DNA from: Pseudomonadota bacterium | Lineage (GTDB): Bacteria; Pseudomonadota; Alphaproteobacteria; Rhizobiales; Rhizobiaceae | Assembly: GCA_020161665.1 (NCBI GenBank) | Contig: JAIUPA010000034.1 | Span: 62,001-126,000 of the forward strand | Length of the DNA stretch: 64,000 nucleotides | Reading direction: 5' to 3' | Shown here: piece by piece, positions 32,198 through 41,799 of the stretch | Layout of the letters: every line of letters starts with the position of its first letter | Position numbering within the stretch: position 1 is the stretch's first letter | The notes under the pieces: model-generated | Seen by the model: the letters and a program-made list of their open reading frames with translations, nothing else | Told to the model about the DNA's origin: nothing | The model's database searches: none | Made by a program: the position numbers and the translations under genes

Positions 32198-32907
32198 GCC
32201 GAAAGAAGTCCTTCCTGACGGAAAATCGTGACCGTCTTGAAGCGGCGATTGGCCATCGCTTTGCCGATTGGGAGCGCGTCGAACGCGCTCTCACCCATTC
32301 CAGCGCCCTGAACGGCAAGCAGGGCAGCTACGAGCGGCTGGAATTTTTAGGCGATCGCGTCCTTGGTCTGTGCGTTGCGGAATTGATTTTTGGGGCCTTT
32401 CGGGCCGCGACCGAAGGGGAACTTTCGGTTCGCCTCAACCAGTTGGTCAGCGCGGAAACCTGCGCGGCTGTCTCGGATGAGTTGGAACTGCATCTCTTCA
32501 TCCGCACCGGCGCGGATGTGCAGAAGCTGACGGGCAAGCGCATGCAGAACGTGCGCGCCGATGTGGTCGAAAGCCTGATTGCCGCCATCTACCTTGATGG
32601 CGGTCTCGAAGCGGCCCGCCGCTTTATCCTGCGTTACTGGGAAAAGCGGGCCACGGGCGCGGCTGAACTCAGACGCGATGCCAAGACGGAACTGCAGGAA
32701 TGGGCCCATGCGAAATTCGCAGTGACGCCCGTTTACACGATTGACGAACGCACCGGCCCGGATCACGACCCGCGCTTTACGGTGACGGTCGAAGTGAAGG
32801 GCGCGGCCCCGGAAACCGGCATCGGGCGTTCGCGCCGGGCAGCCGAACAGGTCGCAGCCACCCATTTGCTGGAGCGCGAAGGCGTCTGGCAGAAACAGAA
32901 TTCTTGA
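32194..32907 (+). CDS. rnc: Ribonuclease III
   Basis: 237-residue double-stranded RNA endonuclease for rRNA and mRNA processing. The signature ERLEFLGDRVLGL is at residues 49-61; the downstream acidic block VRADVVESLIAAIYLDGG carries the second metal-site Asp/Glu; a dsRNA-binding domain follows (DAKTELQEWAHAKF to AAEQVAATHLLE). ATG overlaps the lepB stop. Its own stop is 15 nt before era. Confidence 0.96.
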   Translation: MSRKKSFLTENRDRLEAAIGHRFADWERVERALTHSSALNGKQGSYERLEFLGDRVLGLCVAELIFGAFRAATEGELSVRLNQLVSAETCAAVSDELELHLFIRTGADVQKLTGKRMQNVRADVVESLIAAIYLDGGLEAARRFILRYWEKRATGAAELRRDAKTELQEWAHAKFAVTPVYTIDERTGPDHDPRFTVTVEVKGAAPETGIGRSRRAAEQVAATHLLEREGVWQKQNS

Positions 32908-32921
32908 TAAGCGATGGTGAA

Positions 32922-33869
32922 ATGACCGAATCGAACGAAGAACTGGCCGCTGGCGGCGAAACACAGGATGCAGCGCCGACCCGCTCGGGTTTCGTGGCGC
33001 TGATCGGCCCCACCAATGCCGGCAAGTCCACGCTTCTGAACCGCCTCGTTGGCGCGAAGGTTTCGATTGTCAGCCACAAGGTGCAGACGACGCGCGCCGT
33101 TGTGCGTGGCATTGCCATCCACGATAACGCCCAGATCGTTTTCATGGATACGCCCGGCATCTTCAAGCCGCGCCGCCGTCTGGACCGCGCCATGGTCACC
33201 TCTGCCTGGGGCGGAGCGAAGGACGCTGACCGCATCATGCTCTTGATCGACAGCGAACGCGGCCTGCGTGGCGATGCCGAAGCCATTCTTGAAGCCCTCA
33301 AGAACGTCCATCAGCCGAAAATTCTGGTGCTGAACAAGATTGACCGCGTGCAGCCGGAGCAGCTTCTGAAGCTCGCCTCCGACGCTAATGCCGCCGTGGA
33401 ATTCGAGCGCACCTTCATGGTATCGGCAACCACCGGCTCGGGCTGCACCGATCTCATGGATTTTCTGGCGGCGGCGCTTCCGGAAGGTCCGTGGTACTAC
33501 CCGGAAGACCAGATTTCCGATCTGCCGATGCGCCAGCTGGCAGCCGAAATCACCCGCGAAAAGCTTTTCCTGCGTCTCCATCAGGAGCTTCCCTATTCCT
33601 CGCATGTCGAAACGGAAAAGTGGGAAGAGCGCAAGGATGGCTCGGTGCGCATCGAGCAGGTGATTTACGTCGAACGCGACAGCCAGAAGAAGATCGTGCT
33701 GGGCAAGGGCGGCGAGGCGATCAAGTCCATCTCCACGGCGTCGCGCAAGGAACTGAGCGAAATCCTCGAGCAGCCCGTGCACCTCTTCCTCTTCGTCAAG
33801 GTCCGCGAAAACTGGGGCGATGACCCGGAACGCTTCCGCGAAATGGGCCTCGAATTCCCCAGGGAATGA
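32922..33869 (+). CDS. era: GTPase Era
   Basis: 315-residue ribosome-assembly GTPase binding 16S rRNA. G1 GPTNAGKSTLLN near residue 27, switch region TTRAVVRGIA, G3 DTPGIF, G4 NKID, G5 SATTG, then a KH domain in the C-terminal third with LGKGGEAIKSIST. The start at ATG 32922 gives a normal length with a short polar N-terminal extension (TESNEELAAGGETQ); an earlier TTG overlaps the rnc stop. Confidence 0.96.
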   Translation: MTESNEELAAGGETQDAAPTRSGFVALIGPTNAGKSTLLNRLVGAKVSIVSHKVQTTRAVVRGIAIHDNAQIVFMDTPGIFKPRRRLDRAMVTSAWGGAKDADRIMLLIDSERGLRGDAEAILEALKNVHQPKILVLNKIDRVQPEQLLKLASDANAAVEFERTFMVSATTGSGCTDLMDFLAAALPEGPWYYPEDQISDLPMRQLAAEITREKLFLRLHQELPYSSHVETEKWEERKDGSVRIEQVIYVERDSQKKIVLGKGGEAIKSISTASRKELSEILEQPVHLFLFVKVRENWGDDPERFREMGLEFPRE

Positions 33870-33933
33870 CAGAATAGGGCGGATGCGGTAGAGTGATTCT
33901 GCTTTTGAAGGCAGCACATCAAGACATCCTCTT

Positions 33934-34012
33934 CCGTCATCCTCGGGCTTGACCCGAGGATCTCCAATCGCAACGTCGCGTGGATGCTCGGGTCAAGCCC
34001 GAGCATGACGAA
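33934..34012. repeat. Composite palindromic intergenic repeat, copy 3 (variant)
   Basis: CCTCGGG-cttga-CCCGAGG and GCTCGGG-tcaag-CCCGAGC with outer CGTCAT/ATGACG flanks. The second hairpin has GCTC instead of GGTC and its partner changes accordingly (compensatory), while the spacer differs from copies 1 and 2. Lies between era and recO. Confidence 0.85.
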
Positions 34013-34052
34013 GGAGAAGCAATTCGCCTTCTCTTGAGGGGCTTCTGCGACG

Positions 34053-34823
34053 ATGGAATGGCAGGACGAGGCCGTCATACTGGGTGTGCGTCGTCACGGC
34101 GAGACAAGCGTCATTGCCGAGGTGATGACGCGTCAGCATGGCCGCCACATGGGGCTCGTCCGTTCGGGCCGCTCGCGCGCCATGCAGCCGGTTCTCCAGC
34201 CAGGCAATGCCGTGGATGTGGTCTGGCGCGCGCGCCTCTCCGAACATCTGGGCGAATTCCGCATGGAGCCGACGCGGCTGAGGGCGGCGTCGCTCATGGA
34301 AACCGGCCTTTCCATCTATGGCGTACAGGCCGCGGCTGCCCTTCTGCGCCTGCTGCCCGAGCGTGATCCGCATCCCCATCTTTATGAGGCTTTAGGCGTC
34401 GTTCTCGATCACCTCACCGAACCGGCGGTGGCGGGCGAGCTTTTTGTGCGCTTCGAACTGGCGGTGCTGGATGATCTGGGCTTCGGCCTTGATTTGACCG
34501 AATGCGCGGCCACCGGCGGGCGCAGCGATTTGGTCTATGTTTCCCCGAAATCGGGCCGGGCTGTGTGCCGCGAGGCGGGAACGCCCTATGCGGAACGGTT
34601 GCTGGCGCTTCCGTCCTTTCTGGGCGACGCCGAGCGACAGGTGAAGACGGCGGACACCATTGCTCTGGCTGATGCGTTTCGGCTTACCGGCTTTTTCCTG
34701 ACCCGCAATGTGTTCGAACCGCGCGGCGTTTCCGCATCAAGCGTGCGCGACAGCTTTGTGCAGGCGGTTCTGAAAGGCTTGGCCGCCCCACAGGGGCAGC
34801 CGCAAGCACAAAGCGCGCTTTAA
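34053..34823 (+). CDS. recO: DNA repair protein RecO
   Basis: 256-residue RecFOR-pathway protein that loads RecA on SSB-coated DNA. N-terminal OB-fold [20 protein letters not shown] and [14 protein letters not shown], helical C-terminal part with [21 protein letters not shown], typical of alphaproteobacterial RecO, in which the zinc-site cysteines are mostly absent. Position after era is conserved in Rhizobiales. Stop is 7 nt before the convergent MFS gene. Confidence 0.94.
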   Translation: MEWQDEAVILGVRRHGETSVIAEVMTRQHGRHMGLVRSGRSRAMQPVLQPGNAVDVVWRARLSEHLGEFRMEPTRLRAASLMETGLSIYGVQAAAALLRLLPERDPHPHLYEALGVVLDHLTEPAVAGELFVRFELAVLDDLGFGLDLTECAATGGRSDLVYVSPKSGRAVCREAGTPYAERLLALPSFLGDAERQVKTADTIALADAFRLTGFFLTRNVFEPRGVSASSVRDSFVQAVLKGLAAPQGQPQAQSAL

Positions 34824-34830
34824 AAACCCG

Positions 34831-36045
34831 TCAGGCGGCTTGAAGCCTCGCCACGCCGCGTTCGCGGATCGGCAGATGCACGAGGGCTGCGGCAACGCCG
34901 AGACCCACGCCAAACCACCAGACCGGATCATAGGAACCAAGGCGCACGTAAAGCACGCCACCCAGCCACACGCCAAGGAACGAGCCAATCTGGTGCGACA
35001 GGAACACGAAGCCGCCCAGCAGACCGAGATGGCGTGTTCCGAACATGATCGCAACCAGCGCATTGGTCGGCGGCACCGTGGAAAGCCACAGAATGCCCAT
35101 GACGCTCGCAAAGATCACCACCGAGGTCGGTGATTGCGGCAGAAGCAGGAAGGCCGTCACGGCCACCGAGCGGGCGATGTAGATGAAAGCGAGAATGTAG
35201 CGCTTCGAATAGATCTGCCCGAGATAACCGGCCCCCAGTGAGCCGATGATGTTGAAGAAGCCGATCAGCGCCATAGCAATCACCGGCCACGGGGCGAGAA
35301 TGCCAAGGTCGGCCAGATAGGCCGGGAAATGCGCGGTGATGAAGGCCACCTGAAAACCGCAGACGAAGAAGCCGAGCGTCAGGAGCACGTAGGAACGGTG
35401 CCCGAACGCCTCCATCAACGCATCCGATGCGGTTTGCGTACTCACAGCCATGGCCTGCGTGCCGGAGTGGGCATTGCCGCGCAGCGGATAGGCCAGAACC
35501 GGGATGAGAAGCGTCATCACGCCAATCCACACCAGCCCGTCCGACCAGCCGACGGAGCTGATCAGGGCCTGCGAAATCGGTGCAAACAGGAACATGCCCG
35601 CCGAACCCGCCGCTGTGCCGATGCCAAACGCGAAGGAGCGTTGTTCCGGTGTCACATTGCGGGCAAAGGCGGACAGGATGATGCCGAAAGAACCGGCCCC
35701 GACGCCCATGCCGACGAGAACGCCACCGCCGATATGCAGAAGCAGGGGCGACGTGCCGAGCGACATCAGAAACAGGCCAAGCGCATAGCAGAGGCCGGAG
35801 AGAATCAGCACGCGGCCCGTGCCGTATTTGTCGGCCAGTGCGCCAAACAGCGGTTGGCTCAGCCCCCAGGCAAGGTTCTGGATTGCCATGGCCAGCCCGA
35901 AGGTCGAGCGATCCCAGCCGGTATCCTGAAGAAGCGGCATCTGGAAAAAGCCCATGGCCGAGCGCGGCCCGACGGCCAGAATGGCAATCAGCGAACCACT
36001 CGCGATAATCAGCCAGGGAAGAGGTGGGCGGGCACCTGCCGACAT
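34831..36045 (-). CDS. MFS transporter
   Basis: 404 residues, twelve predicted helices; starts with LPWLIIASGSLIAILAVGPR and has the helix 2-3 motif GALADKYGTGRVLILSG. SAMGFFQMPLLQDTGW in the first periplasmic loop resembles the oxalate/monocarboxylate-like and related MFS group, but the substrate is unclear. GGAG lies 6 nt before ATG. Followed upstream on the same strand by a second MFS gene of different sequence, separated by 77 nt. Confidence 0.88.
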   Translation of the reverse strand: MSAGARPPLPWLIIASGSLIAILAVGPRSAMGFFQMPLLQDTGWDRSTFGLAMAIQNLAWGLSQPLFGALADKYGTGRVLILSGLCYALGLFLMSLGTSPLLLHIGGGVLVGMGVGAGSFGIILSAFARNVTPEQRSFAFGIGTAAGSAGMFLFAPISQALISSVGWSDGLVWIGVMTLLIPVLAYPLRGNAHSGTQAMAVSTQTASDALMEAFGHRSYVLLTLGFFVCGFQVAFITAHFPAYLADLGILAPWPVIAMALIGFFNIIGSLGAGYLGQIYSKRYILAFIYIARSVAVTAFLLLPQSPTSVVIFASVMGILWLSTVPPTNALVAIMFGTRHLGLLGGFVFLSHQIGSFLGVWLGGVLYVRLGSYDPVWWFGVGLGVAAALVHLPIRERGVARLQAA

Positions 36046-36122
36046 GGGAGTTCTCCATCATTGATAGAAATGAACTATGCCGATTGCCGCTTCACGGAAA
36101 GCGATTTTTGCTGATTGAGTGA

Positions 36123-37274
36123 TCAGTGAATTTGATGGGATTTACGAAAGGTGAGGAAATAGGCGGCGGCCATAACAAGGCCAAGCACCAGTGAAACCTG
36201 CCAGCCGCGATGATAATCGCCCCACCAGCCATAGGTGTCGTAGCCGAAGGCGACGGCAGCCACCGAGCCGCCCTGCCAGGCGGCCAGCATCAGCCCGGTC
36301 ATCAGACCCACATGCCGCGCGCTGCCAAGCTTGAGAACCACAAGGGCGGCGACGGGTAGAGAAACCAGCCAGCCAAGCCCGGAGAGTGCCGCAAAGCCGA
36401 AGGCCAGTGTTGACGATGCGGGCAGAAGGAGAAGTGCGGCAAAGGCCAGTGAGCGCAAACCAAAGACGAGCGCCAGCGACAGGCCGGGGCGGTTGTGCAC
36501 CATGCCCCAGCCGCAGGAGAGAGAGCCCGCCACATTGGCAAGATTCAGCAGCAGCAGGGACAGAACGGTGACGGCCACGCCAAGGCCGAAATCGGCAAGC
36601 GTGACCCCGAGATAGGCCGAGACCAGACCCGTCTGAAAACCGCTCACGCCGCTGCCGATGAAGAGAAGCGCCACCACGGTCTTGGCAACGCGACCATCCG
36701 CCGGGCGGGCAATGTCGGGACTGTCGGACAGCATCATGGAGGCGGGCACGATCAGCAGCATGGCAAGGCCGAGCAGGCTGAGCGTGATGGAGACACCATG
36801 GGTGAGGAGCAGCGATTGCGAAACGGGCACGAAGCCGAGCGGTGAGGCGGCGGCAGCGGCTGTGGCAATCCCGAAGGCAATCGTCGCCGCTTGTGGTGTT
36901 CCCCGCGCCAGAACGGCAAACATGACGGCAAACGTCGTTCCGGCAAGTCCGATGCCGACAAAAAGGCCACCGAGAAGGATGGCAAAAGCGGGCGAGGAGG
37001 CAAATGGCAGAAGGCCAAGCCCTAAAGCGTAGCAAAGGGCGGCAATAAAGCTGACATGTCGTCCGTATCCCCGGTCGGCCAGAAGCCCGGCAATCAGCGC
37101 GCCGCTGCCCCAGACCAGCGATTGAACGGTCAGCATGGTCGAGAAGGTGTCGCGTTCGAAGCCGGAGGCGGTCAGCCATGAAGGCATGAGATAGGGCAGG
37201 GCGGCACGTGGCCCATAGGCGATGAACAGCATCAGGGCTGCGCCGAAGATTGTTCTGCTCTGCCGCATGGACAT
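36123..37274 (-). CDS. MFS transporter
   Basis: 383 residues, about twelve helices: IFGAALMLFIAYGPRAALPY, then the helix 2-3 motif GLLADRGYGRHVSF. It shares the FIAYGPR-type first helix with its neighbour (AILAVGPR), so the two are distant paralogues. The start lies 6 nt after the MOSC gene stop, indicating an operon HD - MOSC - MFS (minus strand). Substrate unknown. A second ATG two codons downstream is an alternative start. Confidence 0.87.
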   Translation of the reverse strand: MSMRQSRTIFGAALMLFIAYGPRAALPYLMPSWLTASGFERDTFSTMLTVQSLVWGSGALIAGLLADRGYGRHVSFIAALCYALGLGLLPFASSPAFAILLGGLFVGIGLAGTTFAVMFAVLARGTPQAATIAFGIATAAAAASPLGFVPVSQSLLLTHGVSITLSLLGLAMLLIVPASMMLSDSPDIARPADGRVAKTVVALLFIGSGVSGFQTGLVSAYLGVTLADFGLGVAVTVLSLLLLNLANVAGSLSCGWGMVHNRPGLSLALVFGLRSLAFAALLLLPASSTLAFGFAALSGLGWLVSLPVAALVVLKLGSARHVGLMTGLMLAAWQGGSVAAVAFGYDTYGWWGDYHRGWQVSLVLGLVMAAAYFLTFRKSHQIH

Positions 37275-37280
37275 ATCGTT

Positions 37281-38126
37281 TTACCGCCGCTTGAACGCCC
37301 AGCCCTCGGCGCGCGTTTCAAGGATTTTCACGGTGTCGCCCACCCGCAGAACACCTTCGCCACGCGGAACAGCATTCCAGCCGAAGAGCGGGCCTGGCAC
37401 ACGCCGGTCTGCCGACATGCGAATGCGGCCCATGGCCTTCATCGGATTGGCCATCTCGCGTGAGCCGGTCATTTGATCCTGTGTGGTCATGATGCAGCGG
37501 GCGCAGGGCTTGACGAGATCAAGCCTCAAGCCGCCGATTTCGAGCGCCGACCAATGGTCTTCCGCAAATGCCTCGGCCCCCTCGATGACGATATTCGGGC
37601 GGAAACGCTCCATGCCGACAGCGCCTTCGCCATGCGCTTCCATATCGGCGTTGAGTGCGGCAAGCGAAGCGGTGGTGGTCACGAGGATCTGGTAGCCATC
37701 GGCAAAGGTGACGGGCGTTTCGCCGCCGGCCCAGGTGGTGCTGGTGCTGCGGGTCGCCGCGTCATCGAAATGAACGACAAGCGCCTCGCGCTCCAGCCAG
37801 CGGGAAACTACAGCATTCACCGCGTCGGGAGCCTTGGCGGCATTAACCGCGCTATCCCAGACCGTCACGTCCAGCCGGGTTGTGAAGCCGGACAGTGGCG
37901 CTGAAACCGCATCGCCCTCCATGGCCAGCGTGAGACTATCGTTGGCAACCTTCGCGACAATTCGCGCCAGTGCCGGTGTCTCGCGCTGCGTGATGAATTT
38001 GCCGGAGGGATCACACAGCATGAAGCGGCGGTCGCCCGAAAGGCCAAAGGCGTTGACCGGGCTTTCGGAAAGGGTAATGCCGCGCCCGCTCTTCAGCGGA
38101 TAGATGAAAAGGCCGGTAAGCTGCAT
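37281..38126 (-). CDS. MOSC domain protein (YcbX/mARC-like)
   Basis: 281 residues: MOSC N-terminal barrel (LTGLFIYPLKSGRGITL, GLSGDRRFMLCDPSGKFITQR) followed by a MOSC domain with the conserved cysteine at about residue 208 in LVKPCARCIMTTQD, which in mARC/YcbX relatives ligates the molybdenum cofactor. These enzymes reduce N-hydroxylated compounds. The FeS domain of E. coli YcbX is absent, as in many alphaproteobacterial members. Co-oriented and near-overlapping with the HD and MFS genes. Confidence 0.88.
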   Translation of the reverse strand: MQLTGLFIYPLKSGRGITLSESPVNAFGLSGDRRFMLCDPSGKFITQRETPALARIVAKVANDSLTLAMEGDAVSAPLSGFTTRLDVTVWDSAVNAAKAPDAVNAVVSRWLEREALVVHFDDAATRSTSTTWAGGETPVTFADGYQILVTTTASLAALNADMEAHGEGAVGMERFRPNIVIEGAEAFAEDHWSALEIGGLRLDLVKPCARCIMTTQDQMTGSREMANPMKAMGRIRMSADRRVPGPLFGWNAVPRGEGVLRVGDTVKILETRAEGWAFKRR

Positions 38127-38138
38127 AATCCTTGATCC

Positions 38139-38792
38139 TCAGATTTCGTCGAGAAACTGCTCGTAGATTGTCACGAGCCGCTGGTGCCGTTCTCTCGCCA
38201 TAGCCTGCCCCGCCGCCGTTTGAAACCCGTCCGCCAGTTTGAACAGCTTGGCCGGGAAGTGATCGATGGCAAAGCCCCGGTCGTCAAGGGGGCGGGCTTT
38301 CGCCAACGGGTCGGCGGGGTCATAGAGCGATGATCCCATGCGGCCTGCCGTGTAGAAGCAGCGCGCCGCGCCCACAGCACCAATCGCGTCCAGCCGATCG
38401 GCATCCTGCAGGATTTTCGCCTCCAGCGTCTGCGGGACAATTCCGGCGGAAAAACTATGGGCGTGAACAGCGTGATAGACGGCGGCGCATTCCGCCTCGC
38501 TCCAGTCGAGGGCGCGTAAAACGTGAACCGCCTTTTCGGCGGCAAGGCGCGAGGCTTGTGCCCGCAGCGGTGAGTTCTTCTCAACGCTCACGCAATCGTG
38601 GAGCAGGACGGCAGCGGCGAGACGAAGCGCGTCACCGCCTTCAAGGGCTTGAATACGCATGGCATTGCGAAACACCCGGGCAATATGGGCAATATCGTGA
38701 GAGCCATCTCCGGCCGCATCAAAATGTGGCAGCAGCGTTTCGGCCAGCGCCTCGAAAGGAGCGAAAACCGTCAGGGTCTGCGTGTCAGCCAT
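38139..38792 (-). CDS. HD domain phosphohydrolase
   Basis: 217-residue metal-dependent phosphohydrolase. HD pattern: SHDIAHIARVFRNA, AAVLLHDCVSVEK, AVYHAVHAHSFSAG and LQDADRLDAIGAVG supply His, HD and the distal Asp. Resembles the YedJ/uncharacterised HD family. GGGAG lies 8 nt before ATG 38792, excluding an Arg-rich upstream extension. Substrate unknown. Confidence 0.85.
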   Translation of the reverse strand: MADTQTLTVFAPFEALAETLLPHFDAAGDGSHDIAHIARVFRNAMRIQALEGGDALRLAAAVLLHDCVSVEKNSPLRAQASRLAAEKAVHVLRALDWSEAECAAVYHAVHAHSFSAGIVPQTLEAKILQDADRLDAIGAVGAARCFYTAGRMGSSLYDPADPLAKARPLDDRGFAIDHFPAKLFKLADGFQTAAGQAMARERHQRLVTIYEQFLDEI

Positions 38793-38901
38793 CCTATGTC
38801 TCCCTTGATGGCCCTGTCTAATGCGGCTTGAACGCCGCCGCAAACGAAAATGCCGGGGATCGCTTCTTGCAAACCGTCACAAAACTTTCTAAATCAATCG
38901 G

Positions 38902-38920
38902 ACCGGCTGTCGCCGGTTTT
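38902..38920 (+). terminator. Small terminator-like hairpin upstream of nadA
   Basis: ACCGGC-tgtc-GCCGGT followed by TTTCTTTGG. It lies just upstream of the nadA operator and would stop plus-strand transcription coming from the left, isolating the nad promoter. Confidence 0.45.
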
Positions 38921-38931
38921 CTTTGGGGTCA

Positions 38932-38954
38932 TTTATGCTCAAAATGAGCATAAA
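38932..38954. promoter_or_regulatory. Perfect palindrome before nadA, candidate NadQ operator
   Basis: Arms TTTATGCTCA and TGAGCATAAA are perfect inverted repeats around AAA, 36 nt upstream of the nadA ATG. Position and symmetry suggest a dimeric repressor site overlapping the nadABC promoter. NadQ is the known NAD-biosynthesis regulator in alphaproteobacteria and a NadQ-like gene lies at 45.7 kb; the link is inference. Confidence 0.75.
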
Positions 38955-38989
38955 GAAATCGGGCAGTCCGGTTCAAGGAGGCAAGGCGC

Positions 38990-40066
38990 ATGGCGGGTCA
39001 TCTTCAGGCAGCACTGCGGTCATCGGGCAAGGGTGCGACGGCAGCCGAGCGCTTTGGAATTCTGGAGCGTCCGGATCTGGCCTATACGCCTGCGGTCGCC
39101 CGCGAAACGGCGCCCTTTTATGAAAAGGTCCGCCATTTCATTCCCGAGATCGAGTGGCCGGTTCACGCCCCTTATGTTCACGCCATCAACCGGCTGAAGA
39201 AGGAGCGCAACGCGGTCATTCTCGCCCACAATTACCAGACGCCGGAAATCTACAATTGCGTGGCCGACATCGTCGGCGACTCGCTGCAGTTGGCGCGCGA
39301 TGCGACCACGGTGGATGCCGAGATCATCGTCCAGTGCGGTGTGCACTTCATGGCCGAGACCTCGAAGCTCCTCAATCCGCAGAAGACGGTGCTGATCCCC
39401 GATGGCCGTGCCGGTTGCTCGCTGTCGGAATCGATCACGGGTGAGGATGTGCGCGAATTGAAGCGCCGTTATCCCGGCGTGCCGGTCGTGACCTATGTGA
39501 ACACCTCCGCCGATGTGAAGGCCGAGACCGATATTTGCTGCACCTCCGCCAATGCCGTGGATGTGGTGGAAAGCCTCGCCTCGGACACGGTGCTCTGCAT
39601 TCCGGATGAATATCTCGCCATGAACGTGGCGCGCCGCACCAACAAGAAAATCCTCACCTGGGCCGGACACTGCGAAGTGCATGAGCGCTTCACGGCGGAT
39701 GAACTGCTGGCCTACAAGGAAGCCGATCCGTCGATCGAGATCGTTGCCCATCCCGAATGCCATCCAAGTGTTCTCGATGTCTCGGACTTCTCCGGCTCGA
39801 CGGCGGGCATGATCAACTACGTCAAGACGAAGCGTCCGGCCCGCGTTCTGCTGGTCACGGAATGCTCCATGGCCTCCAACATCCAGTCGGAGGTCAAGGA
39901 CGTGGAGTTCGTCAAGCCGTGCAACCTCTGCCCACACATGAAGCGCATCACCCTGCCGAAGATCCTCGACAGCCTGCTGTTCATGACGGAAGAAGTGACC
40001 GTTGACCCGGCGATTGCCGCACCGGCGCGTCTGGCCGTCGAGCGGATGATCAACCTGAAGGCATGA
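38990..40066 (+). CDS. nadA: Quinolinate synthase
   Basis: 358-residue 4Fe-4S enzyme condensing iminoaspartate with dihydroxyacetone phosphate to quinolinate. Conserved [20 protein letters not shown], Cys116 in [12 protein letters not shown], Cys228 in [11 protein letters not shown] and CNLCPHMKR at 311-319 supply the cluster ligands. The N-terminal ~45 residues are an extension usual in Rhizobiales. AGGAGG lies about 10 nt before ATG. First gene of nadABC. Confidence 0.97.
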   Translation: MAGHLQAALRSSGKGATAAERFGILERPDLAYTPAVARETAPFYEKVRHFIPEIEWPVHAPYVHAINRLKKERNAVILAHNYQTPEIYNCVADIVGDSLQLARDATTVDAEIIVQCGVHFMAETSKLLNPQKTVLIPDGRAGCSLSESITGEDVRELKRRYPGVPVVTYVNTSADVKAETDICCTSANAVDVVESLASDTVLCIPDEYLAMNVARRTNKKILTWAGHCEVHERFTADELLAYKEADPSIEIVAHPECHPSVLDVSDFSGSTAGMINYVKTKRPARVLLVTECSMASNIQSEVKDVEFVKPCNLCPHMKRITLPKILDSLLFMTEEVTVDPAIAAPARLAVERMINLKA

Positions 40067-40186
40067 CCGGGTGAGGTGCCATGCCTCGATCCGATCATGC
40101 ATGAATGACAAGGACTTGCGACATTCTCCTGAATCAATCTGGTCAGAGAATGAAGCCTCTGGTGAAGGCCGGAAGGGAAGAAGGCA

Positions 40187-41779
40187 ATGGCGGTTTCCGC
40201 AAATGTGGTGGCACCGGGAAGCTATGGCGGCATTGACGATGTGGTGATCGTCGGGGGCGGTCTGGCGGGTTTGTTCTGTGCGCTGAAACTCAGCCCCCGT
40301 CCGGTGACGATCCTGGCCGCTGCACCCATCGGGCAAGGCGCATCCTCATCCTGGGCGCAGGGCGGTATTGCCGCGGCTATGAGCGAAGGCGACACGTTCG
40401 AAAAGCATCTGGCCGATACGCTGGTCGCGGGCGCTGGCATTGTCGATGCCAAGATTGCCCGGCTGGCGGTTTCCGAAGCGCCGGACCGTATCCATGATCT
40501 TCTCGACTATGGCGTGCCCTTCGACCGCGACCTTGAAGGCCATCTGCTTCTGTCGCGCGAGGCGGCCCATTCGGAACGCCGCATCGTGCGCGTCAAGGGC
40601 GACATGGCCGGTCGCGCCATCATGGAAGCGCTGATTGCCACCGTGCGCGCCACGCCGTCGATCCGCGTCATGGAAGGGTATGTGGTTGAGGATCTGGTGC
40701 GCGAAGGCAAGGTCGTCACCGGCGTCATCGCCCGGCCGGACGCGGGTCTTTCCACCCATCTGATTGCCTTTCCGGCCCGCTCGGTCGTGCTCTGCTCGGG
40801 CGGCATCGGCCATCTCTATTCCGTCACCACCAATCCGGCGGAAGCGCGCGGGCAGGGGCTCGGCATGGCGGCCCGCGCCGGGGCCGTCGTTGCGGACCCC
40901 GAATTCGTGCAGTTCCACCCGACGGCCATCGATATTGGCCGCGATCCCGCGCCGCTCGCGACCGAAGCGCTGCGCGGTGATGGCGCGTGGTTGATCAACA
41001 AGGCCGGCGACCGCTTCATGACGGCAATCCACGCGGATGCCGAACTCGCACCACGCGATGTGGTGGCACGTGGCGTCTTTGCCGAGGTGAAGGCCGGTCG
41101 CGGTGCGTTTCTCGATTGCCGCAAGGCTGTCGGCAAGCACTTCCCGGAAGCCTTCCCCACGGTCTACGCCTCCTGCATCGCAGCCGGTATTGACCCCGTG
41201 ACCCAGCCGATCCCCGTGGTTCCGGCCGTGCATTACCATATGGGCGGGCTGATGGTGGATGCCGATGGGCGCACCTCGCTGGATGGTCTTTGGGCGGCGG
41301 GTGAAGTCACGTCCAGCGGGCTTCATGGCGCCAATCGACTGGCGTCGAACTCGCTTCTCGAAGCGGTGGTCTTTGCCGCGCGCATTGCCGAAAGCATCAA
41401 AAGCATCTCGCCGCAGGCGGGTCTTTACGCATGGCCGAAGGATGCGGGTGAAAACGACGAACTGGTGACCCAGGAAGACAGCGCGGCATTGAAGCGCCTG
41501 CGCCAGATCATGACGAGCGATGTGGGCGTGATCCGCGATCAGAAGGGTCTTGCCCATGCGGTCCGCGAAATCCTGAAGCTGGAAAAGGAAAATCCGCGCC
41601 TTCGCTTCGCAAATATTATCGCATCTGCCAAGCTGATGGCCGTGGCCGCCTATGACCGTCTGGAAAGCCGTGGCGGGCATTTCCGTGCGGATTACGCCGC
41701 ACCTGAAGAGGCATTCCGTCACCGCACCTTCCTGACGCTGAAGGATGCGGAAGTGCGGGCACGAGATATTGCCGGCTAA
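40187..41779 (+). CDS. nadB: L-aspartate oxidase
   Basis: 530-residue flavoprotein oxidising aspartate to iminoaspartate for NadA. FAD motif [19 protein letters not shown] near residue 18, [11 protein letters not shown] near residue 52, HPTAI and [20 protein letters not shown] in the succinate-dehydrogenase-like catalytic part, [16 protein letters not shown] near residue 385. AAGAAGG precedes ATG. Terminates 20 nt before nadC. Confidence 0.96.
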   Translation: MAVSANVVAPGSYGGIDDVVIVGGGLAGLFCALKLSPRPVTILAAAPIGQGASSSWAQGGIAAAMSEGDTFEKHLADTLVAGAGIVDAKIARLAVSEAPDRIHDLLDYGVPFDRDLEGHLLLSREAAHSERRIVRVKGDMAGRAIMEALIATVRATPSIRVMEGYVVEDLVREGKVVTGVIARPDAGLSTHLIAFPARSVVLCSGGIGHLYSVTTNPAEARGQGLGMAARAGAVVADPEFVQFHPTAIDIGRDPAPLATEALRGDGAWLINKAGDRFMTAIHADAELAPRDVVARGVFAEVKAGRGAFLDCRKAVGKHFPEAFPTVYASCIAAGIDPVTQPIPVVPAVHYHMGGLMVDADGRTSLDGLWAAGEVTSSGLHGANRLASNSLLEAVVFAARIAESIKSISPQAGLYAWPKDAGENDELVTQEDSAALKRLRQIMTSDVGVIRDQKGLAHAVREILKLEKENPRLRFANIIASAKLMAVAAYDRLESRGGHFRADYAAPEEAFRHRTFLTLKDAEVRARDIAG

Positions 41780-41799
41780 TGCCCGGTGGGAGGAATGAC

